This document shows positions 42,464-51,810 of a stretch of 64,000 nt of DNA, one piece after another. The position numbers and the translations under genes were made by a program. The notes beneath the pieces were generated by a model. It saw only the letters and a list, made by a program, of their open reading frames with translations. It was not told where the DNA came from and made no database searches. This stretch comes from JAIRMO01 sp046533115 (lineage in GTDB: Bacteria > Spirochaetota > Spirochaetia > Treponematales > Breznakiellaceae). The stretch spans positions 89,268 to 153,267 of the forward strand of contig NZ_JAJQRC010000003.1 of the NCBI RefSeq assembly GCF_046533115.1, read 5' to 3'. Numbering within the stretch: the first letter of the stretch is position 1; the number at the start of each line of letters is the position of its first letter.

Positions 42464-43962
42464 TATACGCTGTTTTGGGCGCCCTGGGGGCTTATTACGG
42501 CTTAGCCGGGGTATACTTCCCGGTAGGGGTTCCCTGGATCCTGGGAGGGGTCCTGATTTTATGCGCCCTGATTGGCCTGTTTCGCGTCCTGGGGGAGAGT
42601 CCCCCATGGCTCTTGGGGGACCGTGAAACGGGCTATCGTTTCAGGAAAATCTGCCGTTATGTTACCGCTCTGTCGGTGGGGCTTTCCCTTGGTTTTACGG
42701 TAAGGATCATAAACACCGCTTCGGAACTGAAGCTGGGGCTTCCCCGGGAAAGGGTACGGGGAATTACCGGAACCCTGCTGGATGATCCCCGGGCCTTTAA
42801 CGACGGCCGGGGCATGGGGTATCTTAAGGTATCCGGCGCGTCCGGGATCGGCGGCATTCGGACTTCCGCCCGGGGCAGGGTTCTGGTGTTTTTCCCCGCC
42901 GGGGCCATCCCCCGGTTAAAGGAATTCGGCAGGGCGGCGCCGGTATATGTGGAAGGTTCCTTCATAGCCTCCCCAGGCGGCGGAGGAATGGGGTTTCAAA
43001 CCGGGGCTCCCCTGTTCCGGGTGGGAGCGGTTTTTTTGTTGGGAACCGCGCCGCCGGTGGAACAGTTTCGCACCGGGATCCGCATGGAGGTTCTGGAAAA
43101 ATTTGGCCCTTCCCCCTGGGGCGGTTTGGCTTCGGCGCTTATCCTTGGAGTGAAGGACCATCTGGATTCGACGGTCTCGGAGCTTTTTAAAGCCGCGGGA
43201 TGTTCCCATGTATTGGCCCTTTCGGGGATGCATTTGGCCATCGTATCCGCCTTGATAGCCTTCTTACTGAAAAAACCCCTGGGCATACGGGCCGCGGCTT
43301 TGGCGGGGTCCTTTTTCATCCTGCTCTACGTGTACCTGGTGGGTCCCCAGCCCTCTCTGGTGCGGGCGGCTATTATGTACCTCCTGGGAAGCGCCGCGGT
43401 TTTAGGGGCCTTTCCCCGGCAGCCGGTCCCCCTTTTAGGGCTGGCTTTCCTGATTCAAATCGTCCTGGATCCCTCATCGGGGGACACCCTCTCCTTTATG
43501 CTGTCCTATCTTGCCCTGGGGGGTATCCTTATAGCCGGCGAGGCTGTCCACGATCTTATCCGGGGTAAACTCCCCGAGATCCTCGCCGGGCCCGTATCGG
43601 CTTCTCTGGGGGCGTTTATCGCCACTGCCGCGGTAAGCGCCGCCGCCTTTGGGGTCATACGGCCCGGGGGCATCGGGGCGGGCCTGGGCATTGTTCCCCT
43701 GTCTACCCTTTTTATGATCCTGGCCATCGTCTATTTGGGGGTAAGTTTTTTTCTGCCCCCCCTTACGGGCCTTTTGGATCCGGTCCTCTCCGCGCTATAC
43801 GATCTCTTGGGGGGTACCGCCTTCCTGGCCTCCCGGATCCCGGGGATAGAAGGGGTATCCCCGGCTATTTTGGCAGGCGCAAGTCTCGTTTTGGTCTTGG
43901 GTCTGCTCTATATGCAAAACCATTTTGCCCTCCTGAGGGAAAAAATTGTCCCCCTTGATTAA
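42433..43962 (+). CDS. comEC: ComEC/Rec2-family membrane protein without the metallo-beta-lactamase domain
   Basis: The 509-residue protein has N-terminal helices, a DUF4131-like OB-fold region (about 90-215), and the competence membrane domain with GCSHVLALSGMHLAI and VRAAIMYLLG. ComEC carries single-stranded DNA across the inner membrane during uptake. The C-terminal metallo-beta-lactamase nuclease domain found in many ComEC proteins is missing. The end overlaps rsmA. Whether uptake works is unknown. Confidence 0.88.
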   Translation: MAAAFIRSPVIYAVLGALGAYYGLAGVYFPVGVPWILGGVLILCALIGLFRVLGESPPWLLGDRETGYRFRKICRYVTALSVGLSLGFTVRIINTASELKLGLPRERVRGITGTLLDDPRAFNDGRGMGYLKVSGASGIGGIRTSARGRVLVFFPAGAIPRLKEFGRAAPVYVEGSFIASPGGGGMGFQTGAPLFRVGAVFLLGTAPPVEQFRTGIRMEVLEKFGPSPWGGLASALILGVKDHLDSTVSELFKAAGCSHVLALSGMHLAIVSALIAFLLKKPLGIRAAALAGSFFILLYVYLVGPQPSLVRAAIMYLLGSAAVLGAFPRQPVPLLGLAFLIQIVLDPSSGDTLSFMLSYLALGGILIAGEAVHDLIRGKLPEILAGPVSASLGAFIATAAVSAAAFGVIRPGGIGAGLGIVPLSTLFMILAIVYLGVSFFLPPLTGLLDPVLSALYDLLGGTAFLASRIPGIEGVSPAILAGASLVLVLGLLYMQNHFALLREKIVPLD

Positions 43963-44842
43963 TTATGATTCGGCCCGGAACCTTTCCGCTTTTCTCGATG
44001 AACAGGGGCTGGGGATGCGAAAAAAATTCGGCCAAAATTTTCTTATTAACCCCGGCGCGCGGGAAAAACTCCTGGATGCCCTGGAAATTAAGCAGGGGGA
44101 TGCGGTGTGGGAGATTGGTCCCGGCCTGGGGGCAATGACCGGGGGGCTCCTGGAACGGGGGGCCGCGGTAACGGCCTTTGAAATTGACCGGGGCTTTAGC
44201 CTTATTTTAAAAGACCTCTTTAAGGACCATACCAATTTCACGCTGGTAGAGGGGGACGTGCTTAAAACCTGGAAAACGGTAAAGGACCCTGCCCCCTTTT
44301 TGTTGGGGAATCTTCCTTATAATATAGGGGCGGTTCTTTTGGCTGATTTTATTGAAGGCCGTTGTTTTTTTAAACGGATGGTGGTTACCCTGCAGCGGGA
44401 AACGGCGAACCGTATGCTCGCCTCCCCACTCTCAAAGGATTATTCCTCCTTTTCCGTACTCTGCGCTTCGGTGTATACCATAACCCCCCTTATGATCCTC
44501 AAGGGCGCTTCCTTTTATCCCATCCCCAAGGTGGAATCCCAGGGGGTTCGTCTGGACCTGAGGACCGATAGGGTCCCCGGCAGGCGCCCGGTTTTTTTCA
44601 ACGCCCTGGTCCGAAGTCTTTTTTCTTCCCGGCGAAAGACCCTTAGAAATAACCTGCAAAATTTTGTATTATCCGGTATAATAAACAAAGACGCCCTGGG
44701 TACTAAAGAAAGGGTTCAGGAGTTCTGTATGACCGTGTTTGCGGCCAGCGGTATTGATCCCAACAAACGGGCCGAGGCCCTAGGGTACGAAGATTTTATC
44801 ACCCTGGCACGGACCTTGGAAGATATATCCGGGAGGATATGA
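43946..44842 (+). CDS. rsmA: 16S rRNA dimethyladenosine transferase
   Basis: RsmA (KsgA) dimethylates A1518 and A1519 of 16S rRNA. The 298-residue product has the KKFGQNFLIN start, SAM-binding EIGPGLGAMT, the catalytic NLPYNIGA motif, and the C-terminal SSRRKTLRNNL. No ATG precedes the conserved region; TTG 43946, 6 nt after GAGGG, is chosen, with TTG 43955 possible. It overlaps comEC by 17 nt. Confidence 0.94.
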   Translation: MSPLINYDSARNLSAFLDEQGLGMRKKFGQNFLINPGAREKLLDALEIKQGDAVWEIGPGLGAMTGGLLERGAAVTAFEIDRGFSLILKDLFKDHTNFTLVEGDVLKTWKTVKDPAPFLLGNLPYNIGAVLLADFIEGRCFFKRMVVTLQRETANRMLASPLSKDYSSFSVLCASVYTITPLMILKGASFYPIPKVESQGVRLDLRTDRVPGRRPVFFNALVRSLFSSRRKTLRNNLQNFVLSGIINKDALGTKERVQEFCMTVFAASGIDPNKRAEALGYEDFITLARTLEDISGRI

Positions 44843-45537
44843 TGGCTATCGCCGAAGCGCTGCGGCGCCTGTATGAAAGGATCCACGAAGTTTGCATACG
44901 GGTAGGCCGGGATCCCGGGGAAGTCCGCTTGATGGCGGTATCCAAATTCCATGAACGGGATGCCCTGGAAGAAGCCTGGCAGGGGGGGATCCGGCTTTTT
45001 GGGGAGAACCGGGTTCAGGAGGCGGGAAGAAAGTTTCCCGGCTTTAAACAGGATCATCCCCGGACGGAACTCCACATGATAGGTTCCCTTCAGCGGAATA
45101 AGGCCAAGGCCGCCCTTGCCCTGTTTGACTGTATCCAATCGGTGGACCGGGATGAACTCATTACCGAGCTGGGGACCTTGACTCTTAAAAGAGAACAGCC
45201 TTTAATGGTCTTATTGGAGTTACATACCGGGGAGGCTTCCAAAGCCGGTTACCCCGATGTGGAACACCTGTTTAGGGCAACGGAACGGGTATTATCATTT
45301 CCAAATCTTACCATTGGGGGGCTTATGACCATGGCCCCTTTTACGGAGGATAAGGAGCTTATTCGCGGTTCTTTTCGTTCTTTGGTATCGGCCCGGGACC
45401 AATTACGGATCCGTTTTCCCGGTTGTGATTGGTCGTGCCTATCCATGGGTATGTCCAATGATTTTGAGATCGCCCTGGAAGAAGGGGCGACGCTTTTACG
45501 GATAGGAACCGCGCTGTTTGGAGAACGAAGGCCATGA
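44842..45537 (+). CDS. yggS: YggS/PLPBP-family pyridoxal phosphate homeostasis protein
   Basis: The PLP-binding TIM-barrel protein (231 residues from ATG 44842; 232 from ATG 44839) has LMAVSKFHE with the PLP lysine, FGENRVQEA, HMIGSLQRNK and SMGMSNDFEIALEEGATLLRIG. It keeps free PLP and amino-acid pools balanced. The second ATG is better spaced from GGGAGG. It overlaps rsmA and the next gene. Confidence 0.93.
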   Translation: MAIAEALRRLYERIHEVCIRVGRDPGEVRLMAVSKFHERDALEEAWQGGIRLFGENRVQEAGRKFPGFKQDHPRTELHMIGSLQRNKAKAALALFDCIQSVDRDELITELGTLTLKREQPLMVLLELHTGEASKAGYPDVEHLFRATERVLSFPNLTIGGLMTMAPFTEDKELIRGSFRSLVSARDQLRIRFPGCDWSCLSMGMSNDFEIALEEGATLLRIGTALFGERRP

Positions 45538-46100
45538 GCAAAAGGGGAGTATTTTTTCTCTTGAGATATTTCCAGGCCGGTCCAAAAACCAACCGGGGTT
45601 TGGGCTGGGCGTTATTTTTTGTAGTTTTTTCTCTGAACCTCACCGTATATGCCCAGACTTCTTCCAGCACCACGACGGTGATGCCCTCCGTGGAATTTGA
45701 TACCAGTACCTTCCCCCAATGGGCAAAGGACCTCCGCCGGGCCGAGATAGTCGCCTTCGGTTCATTTCCCTTTACCCTTCTTTTGGCAACCTTTACCACG
45801 GACACCGTTCGCTTCGCCAATAATAGCTGGGATACCCGCTATGCTCCCTGGCCGATACGGCGGTCCGACGGAGGGGTAGAGATGAATGCCAAGCAGCGGT
45901 TCATAACCATCGGCGCGGCGGCGGCCGGTTCTGTCCTCATTTCCCTGGTGGACCATTTTATTGTCCGGTACAAAAGAAATAAGGCCGAAGAGGAAAGACG
46001 CAATTTGCCCGATGGAAGTCCCATAATCATACGGCGTCCCTGGCCTGAAACGGATACCGAAACCGGAGTTGAGGTCCTTCCCGAAAACGGGGAACCCTGA
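45534..46100 (+). CDS. Hypothetical membrane protein
   Basis: The 188-residue product has a hydrophobic N-terminal segment with likely signal cleavage near YAQ-T (residues 23-42), a second weak hydrophobic region (about 74-88) and a strong helix (ITIGAAAAGSVLISLVDHFIV, about 124-145), then a charged tail. No domain was recognised. It overlaps yggS by ATGA and is followed at once by rluD, so it is expressed with them. Confidence 0.7.
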   Translation: MSKRGVFFLLRYFQAGPKTNRGLGWALFFVVFSLNLTVYAQTSSSTTTVMPSVEFDTSTFPQWAKDLRRAEIVAFGSFPFTLLLATFTTDTVRFANNSWDTRYAPWPIRRSDGGVEMNAKQRFITIGAAAAGSVLISLVDHFIVRYKRNKAEEERRNLPDGSPIIIRRPWPETDTETGVEVLPENGEP

Positions 46101-47015
46101 TTGCCCCATTATTCCGGCAGGGTAGGGGGGGAAGTTTCCGGCGGACTCAGGCTTGACCGTTACGCGGCGGAGCGGCTTAAGTTGTTGAACCGTTCCCAAA
46201 TTAAAGCGCGGATCCTGGAAATACGGATCAACGGGAAGGAGGGCAAACTTTCCCATCTTGTAAAACCCGGGGATGATTTGGAGCTTTTATGGTCGGATCC
46301 GCCCTCGTCGGATCTGATCCCCGAAGACATACCCCTGGATATACTGTATGAAGATGACCGGGTGGTGGTCCTTAATAAAGCCCCGGGGATGGTGGTTCAC
46401 CCCGGAGCGGGAAATGCCTCCGGGACCCTGGCCAACGGGCTCTTGTATAGGCGGTTGAGCCGGGGCGGCTCCGGGGAAGGGTTCCGGCCGGGGATCGTTC
46501 ACCGCCTGGATAAGGATACTTCCGGAGTTATGATCGCCGCCTATGACGATGAGGCCCTTGCCTTTTTAGCGGATCAGTTTAAATCCCGGCGGGTGAAAAA
46601 ATCCTACAGGGCCATAGTCCGGGGGGTGTTTACGGAAAATACCGGTACCTTGGAGACCCGTATCGCCCGGGACCGCCGGGACCGGAAGCGTTTTACCGTG
46701 TCCGAGGCCGGGGGAAAGCCGGCCCTTACCCGCTATCGGGTGATCCGTTCCTGGTTTAATTATTCCCTGGTCCTCCTGCGGCCTAAAACCGGACGGACCC
46801 ACCAGCTTCGGGTCCACATGTCTTATTTAGGACACCCTATTCTGGGGGACCCCCTTTATGGGGGGAAGGATGGGTTATTCCCCCAGGCGGGACTCATGCT
46901 CCACGCCAAAAGTCTGGCCCTGTACCTTCCCGGAAAAGAAGGGTATCGAATCTTCAAAACCCCCCTGCCGCCCCGTTTTTTTGAAGTCCTAAAAAAACTC
47001 AAGGGGAAAGGATAA
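46101..47015 (+). CDS. rluD: RluD-type pseudouridine synthase
   Basis: The 304-residue protein has an N-terminal S4-like domain (LDRYAAERLKLLNRSQIKARI) and the RluA/RluD catalytic core with GIVHRLDKDTSGVMI (nucleophile Asp), KTGRTHQLRVHM and a conserved end. RluD modifies 23S U1911, U1915 and U1917 in E. coli. TTG 46101, directly after the preceding stop, is the only sensible start. Another RluA-family gene follows directly. Confidence 0.9.
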   Translation: MPHYSGRVGGEVSGGLRLDRYAAERLKLLNRSQIKARILEIRINGKEGKLSHLVKPGDDLELLWSDPPSSDLIPEDIPLDILYEDDRVVVLNKAPGMVVHPGAGNASGTLANGLLYRRLSRGGSGEGFRPGIVHRLDKDTSGVMIAAYDDEALAFLADQFKSRRVKKSYRAIVRGVFTENTGTLETRIARDRRDRKRFTVSEAGGKPALTRYRVIRSWFNYSLVLLRPKTGRTHQLRVHMSYLGHPILGDPLYGGKDGLFPQAGLMLHAKSLALYLPGKEGYRIFKTPLPPRFFEVLKKLKGKG

Positions 47016-47855
47016 TTGTCCGCCGGTGTTTTTGATCCCTCGATTCTTTCCCCTCCTGAGCCTGTGGTGTTGGAAGAAACCGCCGCCTATGCGGTGGTGT
47101 ATAAGCCGCCCCTATGGCATTCAGCCCCCCTGAAAGGGGAGGGGGATCCTTCGGCCCAAATCCTGCTGTTTTGGTATGCCGGCCGTTGTCCCGCCGTGCT
47201 TGAGGTCCGGGGCAGAAAGGCCAACGAGGGGGGGCTCCTTCACCGCCTGGATTATGAGACCGAAGGGCTGGTCCTCTTTGCCAAAACCCAGGGGGCCATG
47301 GACGCCATTGCCCGGCAGCAGCGGGAGGGCTTATTCACCAAGGAATACGGCGCCCTTTCCCGGGGGAGCCGGGAGGAACTGCCGGGCTTCCCCCCGGCGC
47401 TTATTTGGCGGGGGACTCATGCCCAAACACCCCCGGCGGGGGGGGCCATTCCCGGCCCCGCACCCTTTACCCTACAAAGCGCCTTTCGGCCCTTTGGTCC
47501 GGGCCGGCGGGAGGTGCGGCCGGTGGTCCCCGGGGGGGGGAAGCTCCGAAGGGGGATCGCCCTGGATCAGGGGAAACCCTATAAAACGGAGGTCCTGGAG
47601 GTGATCCCTTGGGAAGACCAGGTATACTTTCGTCTGGAGATCCACCGGGGCTTTCGGCATCAGATCCGTTGCCACCTCGCCTGGCTTGGCTATGCCATCC
47701 TCAACGATAAAACCTATGGCGGCGGCTTGTACAAGGGTGGTACCATGGCCTTGCGGGCCCAGGGGCTGGATTTTTACGATCCCGAATCAAACAGCCCCCG
47801 AAATTACCGGATCATGGCGCTGGACAAAAGCCGGAATAGATCCGGAACAGGTTGA
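47016..47855 (+). CDS. RluA-family pseudouridine synthase, divergent
   Basis: The 279-residue protein lacks an S4 domain and has the RluA core LHRLDYETEGLVLFAK with nucleophile Asp, then FRHQIRCHLAWLGYAILND. A Gly/Pro-rich insertion (about 130-175) separates the halves. The RNA target is unknown. TTG 47016 is right after the rluD stop. Two tandem synthases suggest duplication and divergence. Confidence 0.85.
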   Translation: MSAGVFDPSILSPPEPVVLEETAAYAVVYKPPLWHSAPLKGEGDPSAQILLFWYAGRCPAVLEVRGRKANEGGLLHRLDYETEGLVLFAKTQGAMDAIARQQREGLFTKEYGALSRGSREELPGFPPALIWRGTHAQTPPAGGAIPGPAPFTLQSAFRPFGPGRREVRPVVPGGGKLRRGIALDQGKPYKTEVLEVIPWEDQVYFRLEIHRGFRHQIRCHLAWLGYAILNDKTYGGGLYKGGTMALRAQGLDFYDPESNSPRNYRIMALDKSRNRSGTG

Positions 47856-47887
47856 AAAAGAGAAGATTCCTGGGGTACCATGGGGGT

Positions 47888-49327
47888 ATGGATATGGGGA
47901 AGGGGTTTGTCCCCGGGACACGGGTCTATTTTATCGGTATCAAGGGTACGGGGATGTGCGCCCTGGCGGAATTGCTGGCAAATTCGGGGGGTATCATTTC
48001 CGGCTCTGACCGGGATGAGGTTTTTTACACCGACGGGATACTCCGGGAGCTGGGCATTCCCTATTACGAGTCCTTTGCGCCGGAACATATACCCCCCGGA
48101 GTAGACCTGGTGGTGTATTCTGCGGCCTATTCCTTTGATACCAACCCCGAAATGGCGGAGGCCCGGAACCGGGGTATTCCCCTGCTCAAATATACCGATG
48201 CCCTGGGGGCCTATTCCGCGGCTTTCGACTCCTCGGGGATAGCGGGGGTTCACGGTAAGACCACCACCGCCGCCCTGGCGGGGACCATGATCCGGGGGGT
48301 GGGGCTGCCCGCCCAGGTCCTGGCGGGCAGCGGGGTAAGCTCCTTTGGGGGACGCTCAACCCTGAATTTGGGAAATAAATATTTTGTGGCGGAGACCTGC
48401 GAGTACCGGAAACATTTTCTCGCTTTCCACCCCCGGCGGGTGGTGCTGACCAGTGTGGAGGAGGATCATCAGGATTTTTATCCCACCTACCAGTCTATCC
48501 GGGATGCCTTTATCGAATACGTCCGGCTGCTTCCCCCCGGGGGGGAACTTATTTACTGTACCGATGATCCGGGGGCGCGGGAAGTAGCGGAGCATATAGC
48601 CGGAGAGGGGAGGGGGATAGGGCTTGTTCCCTACGGATTTAGCGCCGCCGGGGATTTTGGCATTTGCTCCTTTCAGGTTTCCGGGGAACGGCTCCGGGTG
48701 AAGATCCGGGGTTTTCCCGGGGAGCTTCTGCTCCGCCTTCCGGGCAGGCACATCGCCCTGGATGCCGCGGCGGCCCTGGCCTTAACCGATGCGCTGGTAA
48801 AAAACGAGGGGGGCTGGACCGGGGAAAAGCGGGAAAAGCTTTGTTCCGCCCTGGAAGATTTTAGGGGAAGCCGCCGGCGTTCGGAAATTGTGGGGGAATA
48901 CGGCGGGATTCTCTTTATGGATGACTATGGCCACCACCCCACGGCCTTGAGGGCCACCCTGGAAGGACTTAAGGAATTTTACCCCCATCGCCGGCTCATC
49001 GTTAGTTTTATGTCCCATACCTATACCAGGACCGCTTCCCTTTTGGATGAATTCGCCGCTTCCCTGGAAAAGGCGGATGTGGTGATCCTCCATAAGATAT
49101 ACGCCTCTGCCCGGGAGTCCTACCGGGGGGGCGTTACGGGACGTACTTTATTTGAAAAAACCCAGGCCCTGCGGGATGGGGTATATTATGTGGATGAACC
49201 GGAGGATGCGGTGGAAACGCTAAAAAACATGCTTAAACCCGGAGATCTTTTTCTCACCCTGGGGGCGGGGGATAATTGGAAGCTCGGTAAAACCCTGGTC
49301 GGTTATTATGCGGGAAGGGCTCAATGA
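47888..49327 (+). CDS. murC: UDP-N-acetylmuramate--L-alanine ligase (MurC-type)
   Basis: MurC adds L-Ala to UDP-MurNAc in peptidoglycan synthesis. The product (479 residues from ATG 47888) shows VYFIGIKGTGMCALAELL, ATP-binding GVHGKTTTAAL, and the C-terminal domain with DDYGHHPTALRATL. The related ligase Mpl has a similar plan, so the assignment is likely but not certain. TTG 47852, overlapping the upstream stop, is an alternative start. It overlaps yicC by ATGA. Confidence 0.88.
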   Translation: MDMGKGFVPGTRVYFIGIKGTGMCALAELLANSGGIISGSDRDEVFYTDGILRELGIPYYESFAPEHIPPGVDLVVYSAAYSFDTNPEMAEARNRGIPLLKYTDALGAYSAAFDSSGIAGVHGKTTTAALAGTMIRGVGLPAQVLAGSGVSSFGGRSTLNLGNKYFVAETCEYRKHFLAFHPRRVVLTSVEEDHQDFYPTYQSIRDAFIEYVRLLPPGGELIYCTDDPGAREVAEHIAGEGRGIGLVPYGFSAAGDFGICSFQVSGERLRVKIRGFPGELLLRLPGRHIALDAAAALALTDALVKNEGGWTGEKREKLCSALEDFRGSRRRSEIVGEYGGILFMDDYGHHPTALRATLEGLKEFYPHRRLIVSFMSHTYTRTASLLDEFAASLEKADVVILHKIYASARESYRGGVTGRTLFEKTQALRDGVYYVDEPEDAVETLKNMLKPGDLFLTLGAGDNWKLGKTLVGYYAGRAQ

Positions 49328-50190
49328 AGAGTATGACCGGGTATGCCTACGAGGAAAGGCAGGATGAACGGGTCTCCCTCTCGGTAGAAATAAAGGGCTA
49401 CAACAGCCGTTTTTTGGAATTATTCATATACCTGCCCCCCTACCTTTCATCCCTAGAACCAAAGGTCCGGGAATATATGGCGGGCCGGTGCAGACGGGGA
49501 AAGGTGGAGATTGCCGTCCGTTTTAAAGACTACAATTCCGATATCTCCGTAGCCGTGAACCAGGAGGCGGCCCGGGCCTATGGTAAGGCGATTTCGGTTT
49601 TATCCCAAATTCTGGAAACCCAGGAAAAACCCTCCCTCGCCGCCATTCTTGGCATGGAGGGGGTGTTGGAGGTGGAAAAAAACCGGGACGACGAACGGAA
49701 TTGGCGGTATATTGAACCCTGCCTTAAAATTGCGGCGGACCGTTTTGATGAGGAAAGGATCCGGGAGGGGGCACATACCCTGGAGGATGTTTTTTCCCAC
49801 CTTGCCTTGCTGGAATCATCGGTACAGATTGCCACTTCCCATGCCCCGCTTATGGAAGTCTCCATTCGGGAGAACCTCCGGAACCGGTTTATCGAACTTT
49901 TGGGTGACCAGATTGATGAAAACCGTATTCTGACGGAGACGGCGGTGCTCCTTATGAAGTATACCATATCCGAAGAAATTTCCCGGCTTGGCTCCCATAT
50001 TTCGGAATTCCGGCTGGAAGCGGAACGAAACCCCAGCCCGGGAAAAAAACTGGATTTTCTCTGTCAGGAGATGAACCGGGAGATAAACACCATAGGTTCC
50101 AAAACTCCGGATCTGGCGGTAAGCCGGGCGGTGGTGGATATGAAGGATGCCCTGGAAAATATCCGGGAACAGTTAAGGAATGTGGAATGA
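49324..50190 (+). CDS. yicC: YicC-family endoribonuclease
   Basis: The 288-residue product is a YicC family member: MKSMTGYAYEERQ at the start, VEIKGYNSRFLEL, and the C-terminal LDFLCQEMNREINTIGSK. YicC proteins are reported RNases in RNA decay. It overlaps murC and cmk by ATGA-type joints, an order murC-yicC-cmk that suggests co-translation. Confidence 0.9.
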   Translation: MKSMTGYAYEERQDERVSLSVEIKGYNSRFLELFIYLPPYLSSLEPKVREYMAGRCRRGKVEIAVRFKDYNSDISVAVNQEAARAYGKAISVLSQILETQEKPSLAAILGMEGVLEVEKNRDDERNWRYIEPCLKIAADRFDEERIREGAHTLEDVFSHLALLESSVQIATSHAPLMEVSIRENLRNRFIELLGDQIDENRILTETAVLLMKYTISEEISRLGSHISEFRLEAERNPSPGKKLDFLCQEMNREINTIGSKTPDLAVSRAVVDMKDALENIREQLRNVE

Positions 50191-50708
50191 AAGACAATAT
50201 TCGTATCGCGATCTCGGGAAAAAGCGGATGCGGAAATACCACCGTAAGCAGACTGGTAGCCGAGTCGTTGAACCTTCGTTTTATTAACTTTACCTTCCGG
50301 TCCCTGGCGGAGGAACGGGGTTTGAACCTGCGGGAAGTGTTGTCCCTGGCTGCCAAGGACGACGCCTGGGATAAAGAGGTGGACAGCCGTCAGGTCAAAT
50401 TGGCCCGGGAAGACGGGGGCTGCGTCCTGGGGTCCCGGCTGGCCATCTGGATGCTGGCCGAAGCGGACCTTAAGGTATACCTTACCGCCCGGGCAATAAC
50501 CAGGGCCCGGCGTATCATGCTTCGGGAGGGGGGGAGCCTTGAAGCGGTGGCCGCCTTTACCGAAGAAAGGGACAGGCAGGACCGGGAAAGGTATTTGCGG
50601 ATCTATAATATCGACAACGATGATTATTCCTTTGCGGATCTTATTATTAATACGGATGAACTGAACCCTTCTGAGATTGCCGCGTTGATTATAGATCGGG
50701 CCCGGTAA
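50187..50708 (+). CDS. cmk: Archaeal-type (short) cytidylate kinase
   Basis: Cytidylate kinase makes CDP from CMP. At 173 residues it matches the short archaeal-type CMK family, not the 220-residue bacterial one. The P-loop reads G11-KSGCG-N17-TT: the usual Walker A Lys is Asn. Archaeal relatives also often lack this Lys. DGGCVLGSRLAIW and EERDRQDRERYLRIYNID are conserved family segments. It overlaps yicC by 4 nt. Confidence 0.85.
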   Translation: MKDNIRIAISGKSGCGNTTVSRLVAESLNLRFINFTFRSLAEERGLNLREVLSLAAKDDAWDKEVDSRQVKLAREDGGCVLGSRLAIWMLAEADLKVYLTARAITRARRIMLREGGSLEAVAAFTEERDRQDRERYLRIYNIDNDDYSFADLIINTDELNPSEIAALIIDRAR

Positions 50709-50716
50709 AAGGAACC

Positions 50717-51541
50717 ATGATGAGTAACCCGCCGTCAATTTCCGAATTTAAAGAGATAATCTATTCCCATTTTGAAGAAAAGGGGCGGACCTTTCCCTGG
50801 AGAGAGGATCCCCGTCCCTGGGGGGTAATGGTTTCCGAATTTATGCTTCAACAGACCCAAATCGAACGGGTGATACCCTATTGGGAGCGGTGGATGCGTC
50901 TTTGGCCGACCCCCGGGGATCTGGCGGAGGTTTCCCTGGAGGATGCCCTGAGGGAATGGAGCGGTCTGGGATATAACCGCCGGGGGCGGTTTCTGACCGA
51001 ATGTGCCCGGCTTATCGCCAGAAAGTACCAGGGAGAGGTACCGGAAAAGCCGGCCATTCTGCTTTCCCTTCCGGGAATTGGAGCGTATACTGCCGGGGCT
51101 ATTGCTTGTTTTGGTTATAATTATCCTTCGGTGTTTATAGAAACCAATATCCGCGCTTCGGTGATCCATTTCTTTTTTCAGAACCAGGAGGCGGTGGATG
51201 ACCGGGAAATCTTTCCCATCCTGAAAGAGGCCCTGGATCATGATAATCCCCGCCGCTGGTATTGGGCGCTCATGGACTATGGGGCTGCCTTGAAGAAGGT
51301 AACGGTAAATCCCGGCAGGAGAAGCGCCCATTACACCAAACAGAGCCCCTTTGAAGGTTCCTCCCGGCAGCAACGGGGGCGCATCATCAAGACCTTGGTC
51401 TTACAAGGCCCCGCTACGGCTGCGGAGCTTCAAAAATCCACCGGAATGAAGCCGGAAGAACTCTATAAAGCCCTGGACACCCTGGAAAAGGACTCTATGG
51501 TTGCCGAAAAAAAGGGGGTGTACCGCATTTTCACTTTATAA
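50717..51541 (+). CDS. mutY: MutY-like A/G-specific DNA glycosylase without Fe-S cluster
   Basis: MutY removes adenine opposite 8-oxoguanine. The 274-residue protein has the HhH-GPD core: VSEFMLQQTQ with catalytic Glu41, GLGYNRRG, and the hairpin LPGIGAYTAGAIA. The usual catalytic Asp position reads Glu142 (FIETNIRA), the C-terminal four-cysteine cluster is absent, and there is no NUDIX domain. A winged-helix-like end (about 215-274) replaces them. Glycosylase function is likely; specificity is uncertain. Confidence 0.8.
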   Translation: MMSNPPSISEFKEIIYSHFEEKGRTFPWREDPRPWGVMVSEFMLQQTQIERVIPYWERWMRLWPTPGDLAEVSLEDALREWSGLGYNRRGRFLTECARLIARKYQGEVPEKPAILLSLPGIGAYTAGAIACFGYNYPSVFIETNIRASVIHFFFQNQEAVDDREIFPILKEALDHDNPRRWYWALMDYGAALKKVTVNPGRRSAHYTKQSPFEGSSRQQRGRIIKTLVLQGPATAAELQKSTGMKPEELYKALDTLEKDSMVAEKKGVYRIFTL

Positions 51542-51703
51542 AAGCCCTTTCCCCCAAAATTCGGTTGTTTTTTGGAAAAACCACTAAAATGCCCCGGTTT
51601 TCCTGCCGTATGCTTCGTCCTGAAGGGTAAAAAACCAAGGCCCCAACCGACCTTGACAGGTTTTTTTAATTAGGTTAATTTTAAGGTGCTTATAGATCCT
51701 GTC
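51542..51703. other. Intergenic region before tRNA-Arg
   Basis: 162 nt without an ORF. It holds only the tRNA promoter at 51653-51681; no terminator for the preceding operon was found. Confidence 0.5.
51653..51681 (+). promoter_or_regulatory. Promoter of tRNA-Arg
   Basis: TTGACA (51653-51658), 17-nt T-rich spacer, TAATTT (51676-51681), ending 22 nt before the mature tRNA start. Confidence 0.75.
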
Positions 51704-51777
<74 letters not shown>

Positions 51778-51781
51778 AAGA

Positions 51782-51810
51782 GTTAATTCATTACGGTATA
51801 ATGAATTAAC
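51782..51810. repeat. AT-rich hairpin just downstream of tRNA-Arg
   Basis: GTTAATTCATTA (51782-51793) and its exact complement (51799-51810) with a 5-nt loop. No T run follows; may still help 3' processing or termination of the tRNA transcript. Confidence 0.6.
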
